Below, one piece after another: positions 17,819 to 26,847 of a stretch of 64,000 nucleotides of DNA; position 1 is the first letter of the stretch; the number at the start of each line of letters is the position of its first letter. The DNA lies in contig NZ_QJTE01000004.1 in the NCBI RefSeq assembly GCF_003217255.1, positions 1 through 64,000 of the forward strand, given 5' to 3'. This DNA comes from Pseudoroseicyclus aestuarii. Lineage in GTDB: Bacteria; Pseudomonadota; Alphaproteobacteria; Rhodobacterales; Rhodobacteraceae. The position numbers and the translations under genes were made by a program. The notes beneath the pieces are model-generated. The model saw only the letters and a program-made list of their open reading frames with translations, ran no database searches and was not told the origin of the DNA.

Positions 17819-18952
17819 CTAGGCGGGCACGCCGCCCCTTGCCTGCCCCTCGCGAAACACCCCGGCCAGAAGCGCGAGCGCGCCGAAGACCGCGACGGAG
17901 GGCCCTGCGCCCATACCCGCCAGGAGCATCCCGAACAGCGGCGCCCCGGCCGTCTGCCCCACGGCGATGGTCAGGAAGCCCACCATCAGCCCTGTCGCCG
18001 GACGCTCCGGCAGGGCGCGAAGGCCCCAGATCAGGTAGATCCCCGTCAGCATCACGTAGGCCGCGCCGAAGACCGCCCCGGCGATCAGCGTGACCCCCGG
18101 CCCGGGCCCCAGGCCGACGGCCAGGATGCTGACCGCGAGCAGGCCCAGAAAGGCGCGGTGCACCCGGTCGAGGCCGAAGCGGCCGGCCAGCGATCCGGCG
18201 AGCGCCCCGGCCAGCCCGCCGATGCCGATGCAGGTCCAGAGCAGCCCGGCCCCCGTCGGCCCCCAGCCAAGCTTGCCTGCCACGAGCTGCCCGCCGAAGG
18301 ACCAGAGCGCCGTGCTCGCCGCGCCCATCAGGAAAGAGGCGCAGATAAGCCGCAGCACCGGCCCCGTCAGGGCCGGCAGGCCGCCCGCACCGCTGCCGGC
18401 CCGGGCAGCCGGAAGCGCGACGGCGGTGACCACCGCCAGCACCAGCGCGATGGCGGCAAAACCCGCGAAGGCCAGACGCCACTGGCCGGTGATTGCCAGG
18501 GCGATCGGCCCGGAAAGCGCCACGCCCGCGCTGACCCCGGCATTGATGACGGTATTCGTCAGATCCCGGCGGTCCTGTCGCACGGACCCGGCCACCGCCG
18601 CCGCCATCGGCGGTGAGGCGAGGCCCGTGCTCGATCCGGCCAGCACCACCGAAACGGCAAGAAACAGCGGCGATGGGGCCAGAGCGATGCCTGCCATTCC
18701 GGCCGCTGCGACGAGGGCGGCCGAGACCGCGACGGCCCTCGCGCCGATCCGCTCCGTCAGCACGGCCGAGGCGAGGATTGCGATGCAGTAGCCGGCGAAG
18801 GCACCGCCCGAGATCACGCCGCTCAGCGCCGGCCCGAGGCCGAGCTCACCGTCGATCTGCGGCAGGAATAGGCCGAAGGCGAAGCGGGCGAAGCCGTAGC
18901 AGACCGCGATCAGGGCAAAGCCGACAGAGCCGATGCGCAGCGCCGGGCTCAT
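17819..18952 (-). CDS. MFS transporter (YbfB/YjiJ-like)
   Basis: A 377-residue inner-membrane protein with about 12 hydrophobic segments. The first (GSVGFALIAVCYGFARFAFG) has the Tyr-Gly-Phe-Ala-Arg signature of YbfB/YjiJ-type major facilitator proteins. The loop between helices 2 and 3 (LTERIGARAVAVSA) is the MFS motif A position. The ATG overlaps the stop of the TetR gene (ATGA), so regulator and transporter form one operon. An efflux role is likely from the TetR pairing; the substrate is unknown. Confidence 0.85.
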   Translation of the reverse strand: MSPALRIGSVGFALIAVCYGFARFAFGLFLPQIDGELGLGPALSGVISGGAFAGYCIAILASAVLTERIGARAVAVSAALVAAAGMAGIALAPSPLFLAVSVVLAGSSTGLASPPMAAAVAGSVRQDRRDLTNTVINAGVSAGVALSGPIALAITGQWRLAFAGFAAIALVLAVVTAVALPAARAGSGAGGLPALTGPVLRLICASFLMGAASTALWSFGGQLVAGKLGWGPTGAGLLWTCIGIGGLAGALAGSLAGRFGLDRVHRAFLGLLAVSILAVGLGPGPGVTLIAGAVFGAAYVMLTGIYLIWGLRALPERPATGLMVGFLTIAVGQTAGAPLFGMLLAGMGAGPSVAVFGALALLAGVFREGQARGGVPA

Positions 18953-19473
18953 GCCCGCACCCCTTCGACCAGCAGGCCCGCCGCCGCCCGGGCCGCGGTC
19001 ACGGCCTCGGCCCCGCGGTAGACCGCCGCATGCGTCGCCCCTTCGAAAAGGACCAGCACCTGCTCGGTCAGCGCGGAATCCTCCTGCCCGAGGTCCGCCG
19101 CCACGATCTCGCCGATCCGCCGGTGAAAGCGCGCTTTGTGCGCCGCGACCGCCTCCGCGATCTCGGGCGTCTCGCCCCCCGTCTCTGCCCGCGAGCGCAG
19201 GAACAGGCAGCCCCGCGTGCCCTCGGCCTGCATCCACGCCTCGAGCGCGGCGAACAGCGCATCGACGCTACGCACCTCGATCCCGGCCATGAAGCGCCTG
19301 TCACGCGCCTCCAGCACCTGCGCCATGAGCTGCGCCTTGCTCCCGGCGCGCTTGTAAAGCGTCCGGCTCGACATCTCCGCCGCCTCGGTCAGGCGGTCGA
19401 TCCCGGTGGCTGTATAACCGTGCCGATCGAACAGATGCTCGGCGGCGGCGATCATCCTGGTGGTCGGGTCCAT
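18949..19473 (-). CDS. TetR-family regulator of the adjoining MFS gene
   Basis: This 174-residue protein has an N-terminal HTH, residues 5-50 (AAEHLFDRHGYTATGIDRLT, then SSRTLYKRAGSKAQLM), the standard TetR DNA-binding domain. The C-terminal all-helical part would bind a ligand. It is first in an operon with the MFS gene. A 22-bp inverted repeat 30 bp upstream of its start is a likely operator, implying autorepression that is lifted by an unknown ligand. Confidence 0.9.
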   Translation of the reverse strand: MDPTTRMIAAAEHLFDRHGYTATGIDRLTEAAEMSSRTLYKRAGSKAQLMAQVLEARDRRFMAGIEVRSVDALFAALEAWMQAEGTRGCLFLRSRAETGGETPEIAEAVAAHKARFHRRIGEIVAADLGQEDSALTEQVLVLFEGATHAAVYRGAEAVTAARAAAGLLVEGVRA

Positions 19474-19502
19474 GGCCTGCGTCCTTCGCTGTGCAGGCCC
19501 AC

Positions 19503-19524
19503 ATGTAAACCGATCGTTTTACAT
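19503..19524. promoter_or_regulatory. Likely TetR operator
   Basis: ATGTAAACCGATCGTTTTAC plus AT is a 22-bp palindrome with one mismatched pair around a CGATCG centre. It is the only AT-rich stretch in the region and sits just upstream of the TetR start. The form (ATGTAAA...TTTACAT) is typical of TetR-family operators. Confidence 0.7.
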
Positions 19525-19602
19525 TGCAAGCGGGCCGCGCCACCCCCCCACCGGTTCCCTGCGCCGCCCCGAGGCTTTAGAGAGGCGGCAGGAGAGCCGC
19601 CC

Positions 19603-20037
19603 ATGACCCAGCCCCCAGAGCCGCCGCGCGGCACGCCGCCACCGCCCCGCTTCGATGTCACGCCCGAAGAGATCGCCCGCGTCGTCGCGTGCTTCTATGA
19701 AAGGGTGCGCGCCCATCCCGGCCTCGGGCCCGTCTTCGCGGCCCATGTCACCGACTGGCCCGCGCATGAGGCGAAGATCGCCGCCTTCTGGCGAAACGCC
19801 ATCCTTTTCGAGCAGGGCTATTCCGGCAATCCGCTGGCAGTGCACCGGCGCGCCGGCGACGTGCGGCCGGGCATGTTCATGCCCTGGCTCGCGATGTTCG
19901 ACGCCACCCTGGCGCAGGAACTCCCTCAGGAGACGGCGCAGGCCTGGTCCGCCCTCGCCCACCGCATCGGGCAGGGCCTGCGCTACGGCGTGACCGAGCG
20001 GCAGGTCCTGCCCGGCGGCGTGCCGAAGCTGTTCTAG
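19603..20037 (+). CDS. Group III truncated haemoglobin
   Basis: A 144-residue haem protein of the 2-on-2 globin group III. Start ATG has GGAGAG 6 bases before it. After a Pro-rich N-terminus (to about residue 17) come the globin helices: VVACFYERVRAHPGLGPVF (B/C region with Phe-Tyr), AKIAAFWRNAIL (E-helix region with Trp), and AVHRRAGDVRPGMF, whose His is the expected proximal haem ligand. Such proteins bind O2 or NO, and a detoxification role is usually proposed. It is divergent from the TetR/MFS operon and may share its operator region. Confidence 0.88.
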   Translation: MTQPPEPPRGTPPPPRFDVTPEEIARVVACFYERVRAHPGLGPVFAAHVTDWPAHEAKIAAFWRNAILFEQGYSGNPLAVHRRAGDVRPGMFMPWLAMFDATLAQELPQETAQAWSALAHRIGQGLRYGVTERQVLPGGVPKLF

Positions 20038-20041
20038 CGGG

Positions 20042-21205
20042 TCAGGCTGCCGGCATCCGCGCCTCGACGATCCCGGCGTACCAGGAGCAGCCCGCCGGGA
20101 TCACCTCGTCGTTGAAGTTGTACTCGGGGTGATGGACCGGCGCAGAGTCGCCGTTGCCGACGACGATATAGGCGCCGGGCCGCGCCTCGAGCATATAGGC
20201 GAAATCCTCGCCGCCCATGACCAGCGCCGCCTCCGCGCAGCCGCCCGAGACACCGCGTGCGACCTCGGCGGCGTACTCCGTCTGCTCTTCGGAATTGACC
20301 ATGACGGGGTAGTTGTTGCGGTAGTCGATCTCGGCCTTGCCGCCCATCGCCTCGGTGATCCCGGCGACGAGGGCCTTGATCCGCCCCTCGGCCATGGCGC
20401 GCACACCCTTGTCATGGGTGCGCACCGTGCCGCGCAGCGTGACCTCCTGCGGGATCACGTTGAAGGCGGTCGAGGATGTGGTGAAGGAGGTGACCGAGAC
20501 GACGATCTGCTCGACGGGGTCGAGATTGCGGCTCGCCACGGTCTGCAGCGCGGTCACCACATGGCTGGCGATCACCGTGGGATCGACGGTCTCGTGCGGC
20601 TTGGCGGCATGCCCGCCCTTGCCCCTGACCGCGATCTCGAACTCGTCGGTGCCGGCGAAGAAGGCGCCGGGCCGGATCGCGAACTGCCCCAGCGGCAGGC
20701 CGGGCCAGTTGTGCATGCCGTAGACCTCCTGGATGTTCCAGCGCTCCATCATGCCGTCGTCGCACATCACCTTGCCGCCGCCGCCGCCCTCCTCGGCGGG
20801 CTGGAAGATGACCACGGCGGTGCCGTCGAAGTTGCGCGTCTCTGCGAGGTACTGCGCCGCCCCCAGCAGCATCGCGGTATGGCCGTCGTGGCCGCAGGCA
20901 TGCATCGCGCCCGGCGTCTCGCTGGCATAATCCAGCCCCGTCGCCTCGAGGATCGGCAGCGCGTCCATGTCGGCCCGAAGCCCGATGACCTTTCCGGCCG
21001 TATCGCTGCGCCCCTTGATCACGCCGACGACGCCGGTGCGGCCGATCCCCTCGACAACCTCGTCGCACCCCATCGCGCGCAGCGTCTCGGCGACGCTGGC
21101 GGCGGTGCGATGGGTGTCGAACAGCAGCTCGGGATTGCGGTGCAGGTCGCGCCGCCACTCGGTGATCTGCGGCAGAAGCTCGGCGAAACGGTTCTTGATC
21201 GGCAT
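20042..21205 (-). CDS. M20 family amidohydrolase (hippurate/N-acyl amino acid hydrolase type)
   Basis: A 387-residue zinc peptidase-like amidohydrolase. The start MPIKNRFAELLP follows AGAGGGA; the longer ORF upstream is not family-like. Metal-site motifs are visible: MHACGHDGHTAMLLGAA, IFQPAEEGGGGGKVM and, near the end, VHHPEYNFND. The inserted dimerisation domain (about 180-290) includes GKGGHAAKPHETVDP. It is a cytoplasmic deacylase of N-acyl amino acids; the specific substrate is unknown. It converges with the globin gene across 4 bp. Confidence 0.92.
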   Translation of the reverse strand: MPIKNRFAELLPQITEWRRDLHRNPELLFDTHRTAASVAETLRAMGCDEVVEGIGRTGVVGVIKGRSDTAGKVIGLRADMDALPILEATGLDYASETPGAMHACGHDGHTAMLLGAAQYLAETRNFDGTAVVIFQPAEEGGGGGKVMCDDGMMERWNIQEVYGMHNWPGLPLGQFAIRPGAFFAGTDEFEIAVRGKGGHAAKPHETVDPTVIASHVVTALQTVASRNLDPVEQIVVSVTSFTTSSTAFNVIPQEVTLRGTVRTHDKGVRAMAEGRIKALVAGITEAMGGKAEIDYRNNYPVMVNSEEQTEYAAEVARGVSGGCAEAALVMGGEDFAYMLEARPGAYIVVGNGDSAPVHHPEYNFNDEVIPAGCSWYAGIVEARMPAA

Positions 21206-21297
21206 GGCGGCCTGTCCCTCTTGGTCCCTGTCGCCCGGCAGACTGCGCCGCCGCCCGGCCCCGCACAAGACGCCCCCTGTCTCTCAATGACAGCAGG

Positions 21298-21660
21298 ATG
21301 TCCCACATACCCTTCCACGAGAAAAAGGTGTCAGCACTTTCCAATAAGGGACTTATCGACCGCAAGCGATACGCCATCTCTCTAGCTTGTGGGCCGCAAA
21401 ACCCAGTGGATGTGGCGTATTCTTCTGTTGGTGAGTACCATATTGGCAAGGGCATCCTGATAACGATAGGCTACAGCATATTCGTTATCCGTAAGGATCA
21501 ATCCAGCCTATCTGGCGGTACAGTTTCCTTGGGCCTTATGCTTGCAGTGGAAACTTGGGCTCAAGCGAGAGGTTCCTCTGAAGTGTTTCTTCATTTCACG
21601 TCCGGTGAAGAGGCTGATCTAGCCGAGCGCGTTATGATCCCATCGGGCACGCCCAGATAG
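21298..21660 (+). CDS. Unknown small protein in a low-GC islet
   Basis: I do not recognise this 120-residue ORF. The sequence (GLIDRKRYAISLACGPQNPV, GEYHIGKGILITIGYSIFVIRK) looks like a real soluble or partly hydrophobic alpha/beta protein with low-GC codons, unlike the neighbours. The ATG has no convincing ribosome site and lies at the very edge of the low-GC DNA, so the gene may be a 3' fragment of something longer. It is 59 bp upstream of another low-GC gene on the same strand. Confidence 0.45.
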   Translation: MSHIPFHEKKVSALSNKGLIDRKRYAISLACGPQNPVDVAYSSVGEYHIGKGILITIGYSIFVIRKDQSSLSGGTVSLGLMLAVETWAQARGSSEVFLHFTSGEEADLAERVMIPSGTPR

Positions 21661-21719
21661 CTGGAAGCTTCTCCAAGTGGACCAAGCAATTAATTTTTAC
21701 GCGTGAAGGACATGTCGCT

Positions 21720-22254
21720 ATGAAGCCCCCGCTACCGATTCTTGCCTTTGCACTTTGCGCCTCGTGCGCGGGAATTAAAAAAAAATTATTTCTTTCCCAG
21801 AAGCGACTACTTCCTAACCGAAGATGGCTTTACAGCCGATAAGGGGCTCGTAACCCAGGATGTGTCAGACTTCTTCTCTTCATCATGTCCGCCTGATCTT
21901 ACCGATGATTCTATCGTACAGACGCTTGCTCCATATACGCTTTACCGAGGGGACAGCATCAACGGAGACCAAACCAACTATTATATAACGCTTGGGCGCC
22001 TTGTTTGCGTCGCTGCTTTTCCTCATGTGCGGGAACGGTACATTGGCGGGAACAATGCCGTGAGCTTGGGCGATCCAGAAATGTTTCGGTTAAGAGATCA
22101 CGTTTACGAAATTGGAACTCGCGGCACGCCACCTACGGGCGACCCCGATATGATCCGGTTACGATTTCGCCCCGATCGCGTTAATCTCGATTATGATGTG
22201 ATCGTAAGCCTCATTGGCGACAGCATCTTCTGGAATGGATCAAAGATCAGATGA
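21720..22254 (+). CDS. Putative lipoprotein, reading frame broken at an A9 run
   Basis: From ATG 21720 (GAAGGA 9 bases upstream) the frame encodes a lipoprotein-type signal, MKPPLPILAFALCASCAG, with two candidate lipobox Cys. It then meets nine A (21777-21785) and stops at about codon 41. In the +1 frame immediately after the run, translation continues for about 155 residues (KKNYFFPRSDYFLTEDGF and on) to 22254. Reading one base forward in the A run joins the two into a single protein of about 177 residues. The cause may be slippage-based expression, phase variation, mutation or a sequencing error. The mature domain is unknown. The Tyr/Asp-rich content and low GC point to recent acquisition. 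Confidence 0.55.
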
Positions 22255-22265
22255 CCGATCTTTTT
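22242..22265 (+). terminator. Short AT-type intrinsic terminator
   Basis: AAAGATC, eight bases, GATCTTTTT: a 7-bp stem followed by a run of five T, overlapping the stop codon of the lipoprotein gene. It matches the low-GC style of the islet rather than the GC hairpins elsewhere. Confidence 0.45.
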
Positions 22266-22343
22266 CCCAAATATCCCCGCCGGGGGCCCCGGCCCGGACC
22301 GGGGCGCGCCTGCCTGCATTTCAGGCCCCGCCGCGACGGCGGC

Positions 22344-22383
22344 GGCCGGCCGAGCGGGGGCTCGATGCCCCCCGAGGCCGGCC
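22344..22383. repeat. Second copy of the dispersed GC palindrome
   Basis: GGCCGGCCGAG, then GGGGGCTCGATGCCCCC, then GAGGCCGGCC. It matches the palindrome at 10960-10996 in centre and arms and, like it, lies a few bases beyond the stop of a minus-strand gene (argE). Confidence 0.55.
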
Positions 22384-22386
22384 CCC

Positions 22387-23547
22387 TCAGGCCAGGCGGT
22401 CCAGCACCCGCTCGAGAAAGGCCTGCCCGGCCTCGAGCTCGGCGATCTCGATGTATTCGTCCGCCTTGTGCGCCCGGTCGATCTTGCCCGGCCCGCAGAC
22501 CACCGTCGAATAGCCCGCCGCCTGAAAATGCCCGGCCTCGGTGCCGTAGCTGACGACATGGGTGCCGTTGTCGCCGGTGATCTGCCGCACGAAACGCTCG
22601 GCGGCGCCGTCCTCCTCGGGGGCCAGCGGCGGCAGGTCGTAGCGGCGGGCGAGGTCGATGCGGGCGTCGGGGTGCACCGACCTCATCGCCGCCTCCTGCT
22701 TGCGCACGGCCTCCTGCACGCGCGGCTCCCAGACCTCGACGCCGTTTCCGGGGACCGGGCGGAAGGTCAGCACGAAGTGGCAGTGCCCGGCGGTGATGTT
22801 ATGCGCCGTGCCGCCCTCGATCATCCCGACATGCAGCGTCGTCCAGGGCGGCTCGAAAAGCGCGGCCATGCCCTCTGGCTCTTCGGCGGCGAGCCGGTCG
22901 TTCCAGAGGTTCGCCCAGTCGATCAACCGCGCCGCCTCCATCACAGCAGAGACGCCGGTATGCATGAGCGAGGAATGCACCTCGACCCCGCGCACATCCA
23001 CGTCGAAGCCGAAACCGCCCTTGTGACCCGTCACGCAAAGCATCTCCGAGGGCTCTCCGACGATGGCGGCCGCGGCGCGCGGCAGCTCGGCGGCCATGCG
23101 CTGCGCCATGGGCGCGGCGCCGATACAGCCGACCTCCTCGTCGTAGGAGAGGGCCAGCTGCACGGGCCGCGCGGTGCCGCGCCGCTGCGCCTCGACGCAG
23201 GCCCAGATCGCCAGCGCGTCGAAGCCCTTCATGTCGACCGAGCCGCGCCCGTAAAGCCGCCCCTCGACTTCGGTCAGCACGAAGGGGTCGGTGCTCCAGG
23301 GCTGGCCGTCCACCGGCACGACATCGGTATGCCCCGACAGCAGAACGCCCCCTTCGGCTGCCGTGCCGCCCTGCGCGAATAGCGCCGCCTTGTCGCCGGC
23401 CTCGTTCGGGACCCGCTGCGCGGTGATGCCATGGCCGGCGAGGTAGCCCTCCACCCAGTCGATCAGCGGCAGGTTGCTGTCGCGGCTGACGGTGGGAAAG
23501 GCGACGAGGCGTTCGAGGATCGCGCGGGGGGAGAGGACGTCTGGCAT
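22387..23547 (-). CDS. argE: Acetylornithine deacetylase
   Basis: A 386-residue M20 zinc hydrolase that releases acetate from N-acetylornithine in arginine synthesis. Metal and catalytic motifs are LLSGHTDVVPVDGQPW (His and catalytic Asp), YGRGSVDMKGF (bridging Asp), LSYDEEVGCIGA (Glu-Glu) and VGEPSEM, with the last His in GPGKIDRAHKADEYIE. The dimerisation domain carries GVEVHSSLMHTGVSA. Assignment to ArgE rather than DapE rests on overall resemblance to alphaproteobacterial ArgE. No other arg genes are adjacent. Confidence 0.88.
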   Translation of the reverse strand: MPDVLSPRAILERLVAFPTVSRDSNLPLIDWVEGYLAGHGITAQRVPNEAGDKAALFAQGGTAAEGGVLLSGHTDVVPVDGQPWSTDPFVLTEVEGRLYGRGSVDMKGFDALAIWACVEAQRRGTARPVQLALSYDEEVGCIGAAPMAQRMAAELPRAAAAIVGEPSEMLCVTGHKGGFGFDVDVRGVEVHSSLMHTGVSAVMEAARLIDWANLWNDRLAAEEPEGMAALFEPPWTTLHVGMIEGGTAHNITAGHCHFVLTFRPVPGNGVEVWEPRVQEAVRKQEAAMRSVHPDARIDLARRYDLPPLAPEEDGAAERFVRQITGDNGTHVVSYGTEAGHFQAAGYSTVVCGPGKIDRAHKADEYIEIAELEAGQAFLERVLDRLA

Positions 23548-23610
23548 GGGAGGGGCTCCTTTTCGCCCCCAGACTTCGATGCCCCCGCAGCCGCGGTCAA
23601 GCGCCGCGGC

Positions 23611-24423
23611 TCACTCGCGCCAGACCTCCTCGACCCAGGGGGCGGGGCGCAGGTAGTGCCGCAGGTGGCGCAGCGGCGGGTCGGGCCGGTCCTTGTCGAA
23701 GAGGCGCCTCAGGTGCTGGCCCGGGCTGCCGGGCTCGCGGTGCGGGTAATGCCCCGCGATGGCATGGCGCGGATGAAAGCCGCCCGGAAAGATCACCAGC
23801 CGCGCGTCGCGCGGCAGCTTCGGCGCCAGCGCGTAGTTCAGCGGAAAGGGCCTGCGGCAATGCTGGCGGAAATGGCGCACCCAGCGGGCCGGGAACAGCT
23901 TGATCCCGCCCGGCGCGTTGCGGGTGACGAAGCGCTGCTCGAACTCGTAGCGCTCGGCGATGCCCTGCGGATCGGCGGCATAGGCCTCCTGCATCGGCAC
24001 CAGCTTGCCCACCGGAAAGCGAAAGCAGGAGGTCTGGCCCAGACGCTCGAAGGGCGTGTTCGGATTGCGCGAGAGGACCACGTCCTCCGGCCCGCCGAAG
24101 TCGAAGAAGGGATCAAGGCTGCCGGTCACCAGCACGTCGAGATCGAGGAACAGCACCGGCCCCGAAAGGCTGCCCAGCCGCGGCCCCCAGAGACGCGACT
24201 TCGGCCATTTGCCCTTGGTGCCGACCGGCATCGGGAAATCGACCTGCGGAAGATCCTCGCACAGCACCTCTGGGCGGACGCCTTCAGCGGTGTCGGTGAA
24301 ACAGGTGAAGGTGAAGGGCCCCGTGATGTTGCGCGCCACCATGCCGTAAAGCCGGTTGATCCAGGGCGCCCCGTATCTGGTGCCCCAGTTGATGCAGATC
24401 ACCTGCTTCACGTCCTGTGTCAT
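23611..24423 (-). CDS. Glycosyltransferase-like protein (GT-A type)
   Basis: Start MTQDVKQVICINWGTRYG has AGAGAGG upstream; a longer ORF begins at 24525. The 270-residue protein begins with a nucleotide-sugar-type strand (VICINWGTRYGAPWINRLYG) and has GPVLFLDLDVLVTGSLDPFF, the DxD-bearing metal-binding segment of GT-A glycosyltransferases. A basic C-terminus (RRPFPLNYALAPKLPRDARL, FPGGFHPRHAIAGHYPHR) may bind the acceptor. Such genes often belong to cell-surface polysaccharide loci, but this one stands alone. Donor and acceptor are unknown. Confidence 0.7.
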   Translation of the reverse strand: MTQDVKQVICINWGTRYGAPWINRLYGMVARNITGPFTFTCFTDTAEGVRPEVLCEDLPQVDFPMPVGTKGKWPKSRLWGPRLGSLSGPVLFLDLDVLVTGSLDPFFDFGGPEDVVLSRNPNTPFERLGQTSCFRFPVGKLVPMQEAYAADPQGIAERYEFEQRFVTRNAPGGIKLFPARWVRHFRQHCRRPFPLNYALAPKLPRDARLVIFPGGFHPRHAIAGHYPHREPGSPGQHLRRLFDKDRPDPPLRHLRHYLRPAPWVEEVWRE

Positions 24424-24627
24424 CGCGCGGATGCCTCTCTTTGCGGCAGACAGGCCCGGACCTAGCCTGCCTCGGCGGCACATTCCAGCCGCGGCGACGC
24501 CGCAGCGCGGCAAGGATCGGCGCACTTGCCGGATTGAAGTGAGTCGTTAACGTGAAGGTCGGGACAGGGCCGGTGTCAGACCGAACCCGACAAAAACGCA
24601 GCCCCCGGCAGGCAAGGGAGGTTCGGC

Positions 24628-25647
24628 ATGGCGACACAGGCTGAGGCACCGGTTCTGGACGTTCGGAACCTGACGACGGTTTTCCGCACCCGCCGCGGCG
24701 AGGTTCACGCCGTGAACGACGTCTCCTTCCACGTCGCCCCCGGAGAGCTTCTGGGCGTCGTCGGCGAAAGCGGCTCGGGCAAGTCGGTGACGATGATGTC
24801 GCTGATCGGCCTGCTGCCCACGCCCCCCGCCGAGGTGCGGCGCGGCTCGGTCCTGTTTCAGGGGCGCGACCTGCTGCGGATGCCCGCGCCCGAGCTGCGC
24901 CGCGTCCGCGGCGGCGAGATCGGCTTCGTCTTCCAGGACCCGATGACCTCGCTCAACCCGGTCTTCACCGTCGGCCAGCAGATCGCCGAGCCGCTGCGCA
25001 AGCATCGCGGCATGGACAAGCGCGCCGCCCGCGCCCGCGCGCAGGAGCTGCTGGAACTGGTCGGCATCCCCGATGCCCGGCGCCGCCTTTCGGATTACCC
25101 GCACCAGTTCTCGGGCGGCATGCGCCAGCGGGTGATGATCGCCATCGCGCTCGCCTGCGAGCCAAAGCTCCTGATCGCGGACGAGCCGACGACGGCCCTC
25201 GACGTCACGATCCAGGCGCAGATCATCGACCTGATGAAGCGCCTGCGCGAGGAGCTGGGCATGGCGGTGATCTGGATCACCCACGACCTTGGCGTCGTGG
25301 CCGGCATCGCCGACCGCGTCATGGTCATGTACGGCGGCGAGGTGGCCGAGCAGGCCCCCACCCGCGCGCTCTTCCGCGAGCCCGCGCATCCCTATACCCG
25401 CGCCCTTCTCAAGACCGTGCCGACGGTGCGCGGCGCGCGCGAGCGGCGGCTGACGGTGATCGACGGGCAGCCGCCGATCCTGACCGAACCGCCCAGCCGC
25501 TGCCCCTTCCGCGACCGCTGCGCGCAGGCCTGGGGCCGATGCCACCGCGCCGATCCACCCCTCTACCCGGTCTCCGAGGGGCACGACGCCGCCTGCTTCC
25601 TGCACGACCCGCAGGCGCAGGGCGCGCGGGAGGCGGCCCATGCTTGA
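24628..25647 (+). CDS. Peptide ABC transporter ATP-binding protein (DppD/OppD type)
   Basis: The first gene of a five-gene importer operon; GGGAGG precedes the ATG. The 339-residue ATPase has Walker [11 protein letters not shown]-loop [14 protein letters not shown], signature [12 protein letters not shown], Walker [13 protein letters not shown] and the H-loop WITHDLGVV. The C-terminal oligopeptide extension with clustered Cys ([15 protein letters not shown]) is typical of the DppD/OppD family. It works on the cytoplasmic face with the second ATPase, whose start it overlaps by 8 bp. Confidence 0.95.
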   Translation: MATQAEAPVLDVRNLTTVFRTRRGEVHAVNDVSFHVAPGELLGVVGESGSGKSVTMMSLIGLLPTPPAEVRRGSVLFQGRDLLRMPAPELRRVRGGEIGFVFQDPMTSLNPVFTVGQQIAEPLRKHRGMDKRAARARAQELLELVGIPDARRRLSDYPHQFSGGMRQRVMIAIALACEPKLLIADEPTTALDVTIQAQIIDLMKRLREELGMAVIWITHDLGVVAGIADRVMVMYGGEVAEQAPTRALFREPAHPYTRALLKTVPTVRGARERRLTVIDGQPPILTEPPSRCPFRDRCAQAWGRCHRADPPLYPVSEGHDAACFLHDPQAQGAREAAHA

Positions 25648-26827
25648 CGCCCAGCCGCAGGCGGAGGCGCCCAAGACCCGGATCGAGCGGCCGCTGGTCG
25701 AGGTGCACGATCTGACCATGCATTTCCCGATCCATTCGGGGCTGCTGCGCCGCCGCACCGGAGAGGTCCGCGCCGTCGACGGCATCAGCTTTTCGGTGAT
25801 GGAGGGCGAGACCCTCGGCCTCGTCGGCGAATCGGGCTGCGGCAAATCCACCGCCGGCCGCGCGCTGCTGCGGCTTTACGACATCACCAGCGGCTCCATC
25901 AGGATCGAGGGCACCGAGATCGGCGATGCCAGCCAGTCCTACCTGCGCCGCTACCGGCCGAAGATGCAGATGGTCTTCCAGGATCCGCAGGCTTCGCTGA
26001 ACCCGCGGATGACGGTGGCGGCGATCATCCAGGAGCCGCTGGACGAGCACACCAGCCTCTCGACCCGCGAGAAGCAGCACAAGGTGCTCGAGCTGATGGA
26101 TGCCGTCGGGCTGAACCGCGCCTTTGCCGGGCGCTATCCGCATGCCTTTTCCGGCGGGCAGCGCCAGCGCATCGGCATCGCGCGGGCGCTCGCGCTCAAT
26201 CCGAAGTTCATCGTCTGCGACGAGCCCATCGCTGCACTCGATGTCTCGATCCAGGCGCAGGTGGTCAACTTGCTGGAAGACCTGCAGGAACGCTTCGGCC
26301 TGACCTACCTCTTCATCAGCCACGACCTGTCGATGGTGCGCCACATCGCGACGCGCGTGGCTGTCATGTACCTCGGCCGGATCGTGGAGCTTGCCCCGCG
26401 CGAGCCGCTCTATGCCGAGCCGCTGCACCCCTATACCCGCGCGCTCCTGTCGGCGGTGCCCGAGGCCGACCCCGACGCGGTTCAGGCGCGGGTCATGCTG
26501 ACCGGCGACGTCCCCTCGCCCGCGAACCCGCCAAAGGGCTGCAATTTCTGCACCCGCTGCCCGGAGGTCATGCCGGTCTGCCACAAGATCGACCCCGCCA
26601 GCCGCGAGGTCAGGCCCGGGCGCCACGTCGCCTGCCACCTCTACGATCCGGCGGTGATGGACGGCCCCGAGGATACCGCGCCCGAGCGGCCAGAGGCGGC
26701 ACAGGCCGACGCCGGCCGGGCGCTTGCCGCCGCCGTGCGGCAGGAAACGACACGAGAAGACGCCGGTAAAGCGGCGCCCGACAATGACGCCGGCCAACCG
26801 GCGCAGACAGAGGCCGAGGGCCGATGA
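25640..26827 (+). CDS. Peptide ABC transporter ATP-binding protein (DppF/OppF type)
   Basis: A 395-residue partner ATPase with GGGAGG upstream. It has [12 protein letters not shown] (Walker A), [14 protein letters not shown] (Q-loop), [12 protein letters not shown] (signature), [14 protein letters not shown] (Walker B) and [12 protein letters not shown] (H-loop). [15 protein letters not shown] is the family's C-terminal Cys cluster. The last 60 residues form an extra Ala/Glu-rich, probably disordered tail ([17 protein letters not shown]), longer than in typical OppF. Its stop overlaps an ATG of the next ORF, but the true start of the binding protein is likely 24 bp further on. Confidence 0.95.
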   Translation: MLDAQPQAEAPKTRIERPLVEVHDLTMHFPIHSGLLRRRTGEVRAVDGISFSVMEGETLGLVGESGCGKSTAGRALLRLYDITSGSIRIEGTEIGDASQSYLRRYRPKMQMVFQDPQASLNPRMTVAAIIQEPLDEHTSLSTREKQHKVLELMDAVGLNRAFAGRYPHAFSGGQRQRIGIARALALNPKFIVCDEPIAALDVSIQAQVVNLLEDLQERFGLTYLFISHDLSMVRHIATRVAVMYLGRIVELAPREPLYAEPLHPYTRALLSAVPEADPDAVQARVMLTGDVPSPANPPKGCNFCTRCPEVMPVCHKIDPASREVRPGRHVACHLYDPAVMDGPEDTAPERPEAAQADAGRALAAAVRQETTREDAGKAAPDNDAGQPAQTEAEGR

Positions 26828-26847
26828 CACACACCAGGGAGACGACT

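Noticed and set aside
26824-26847. ATG overlapping the second ATPase stop as start of the binding protein
   Set aside because: It would place eight charged residues before a clean signal peptide, and the ATG at 26848 has a better ribosome site.
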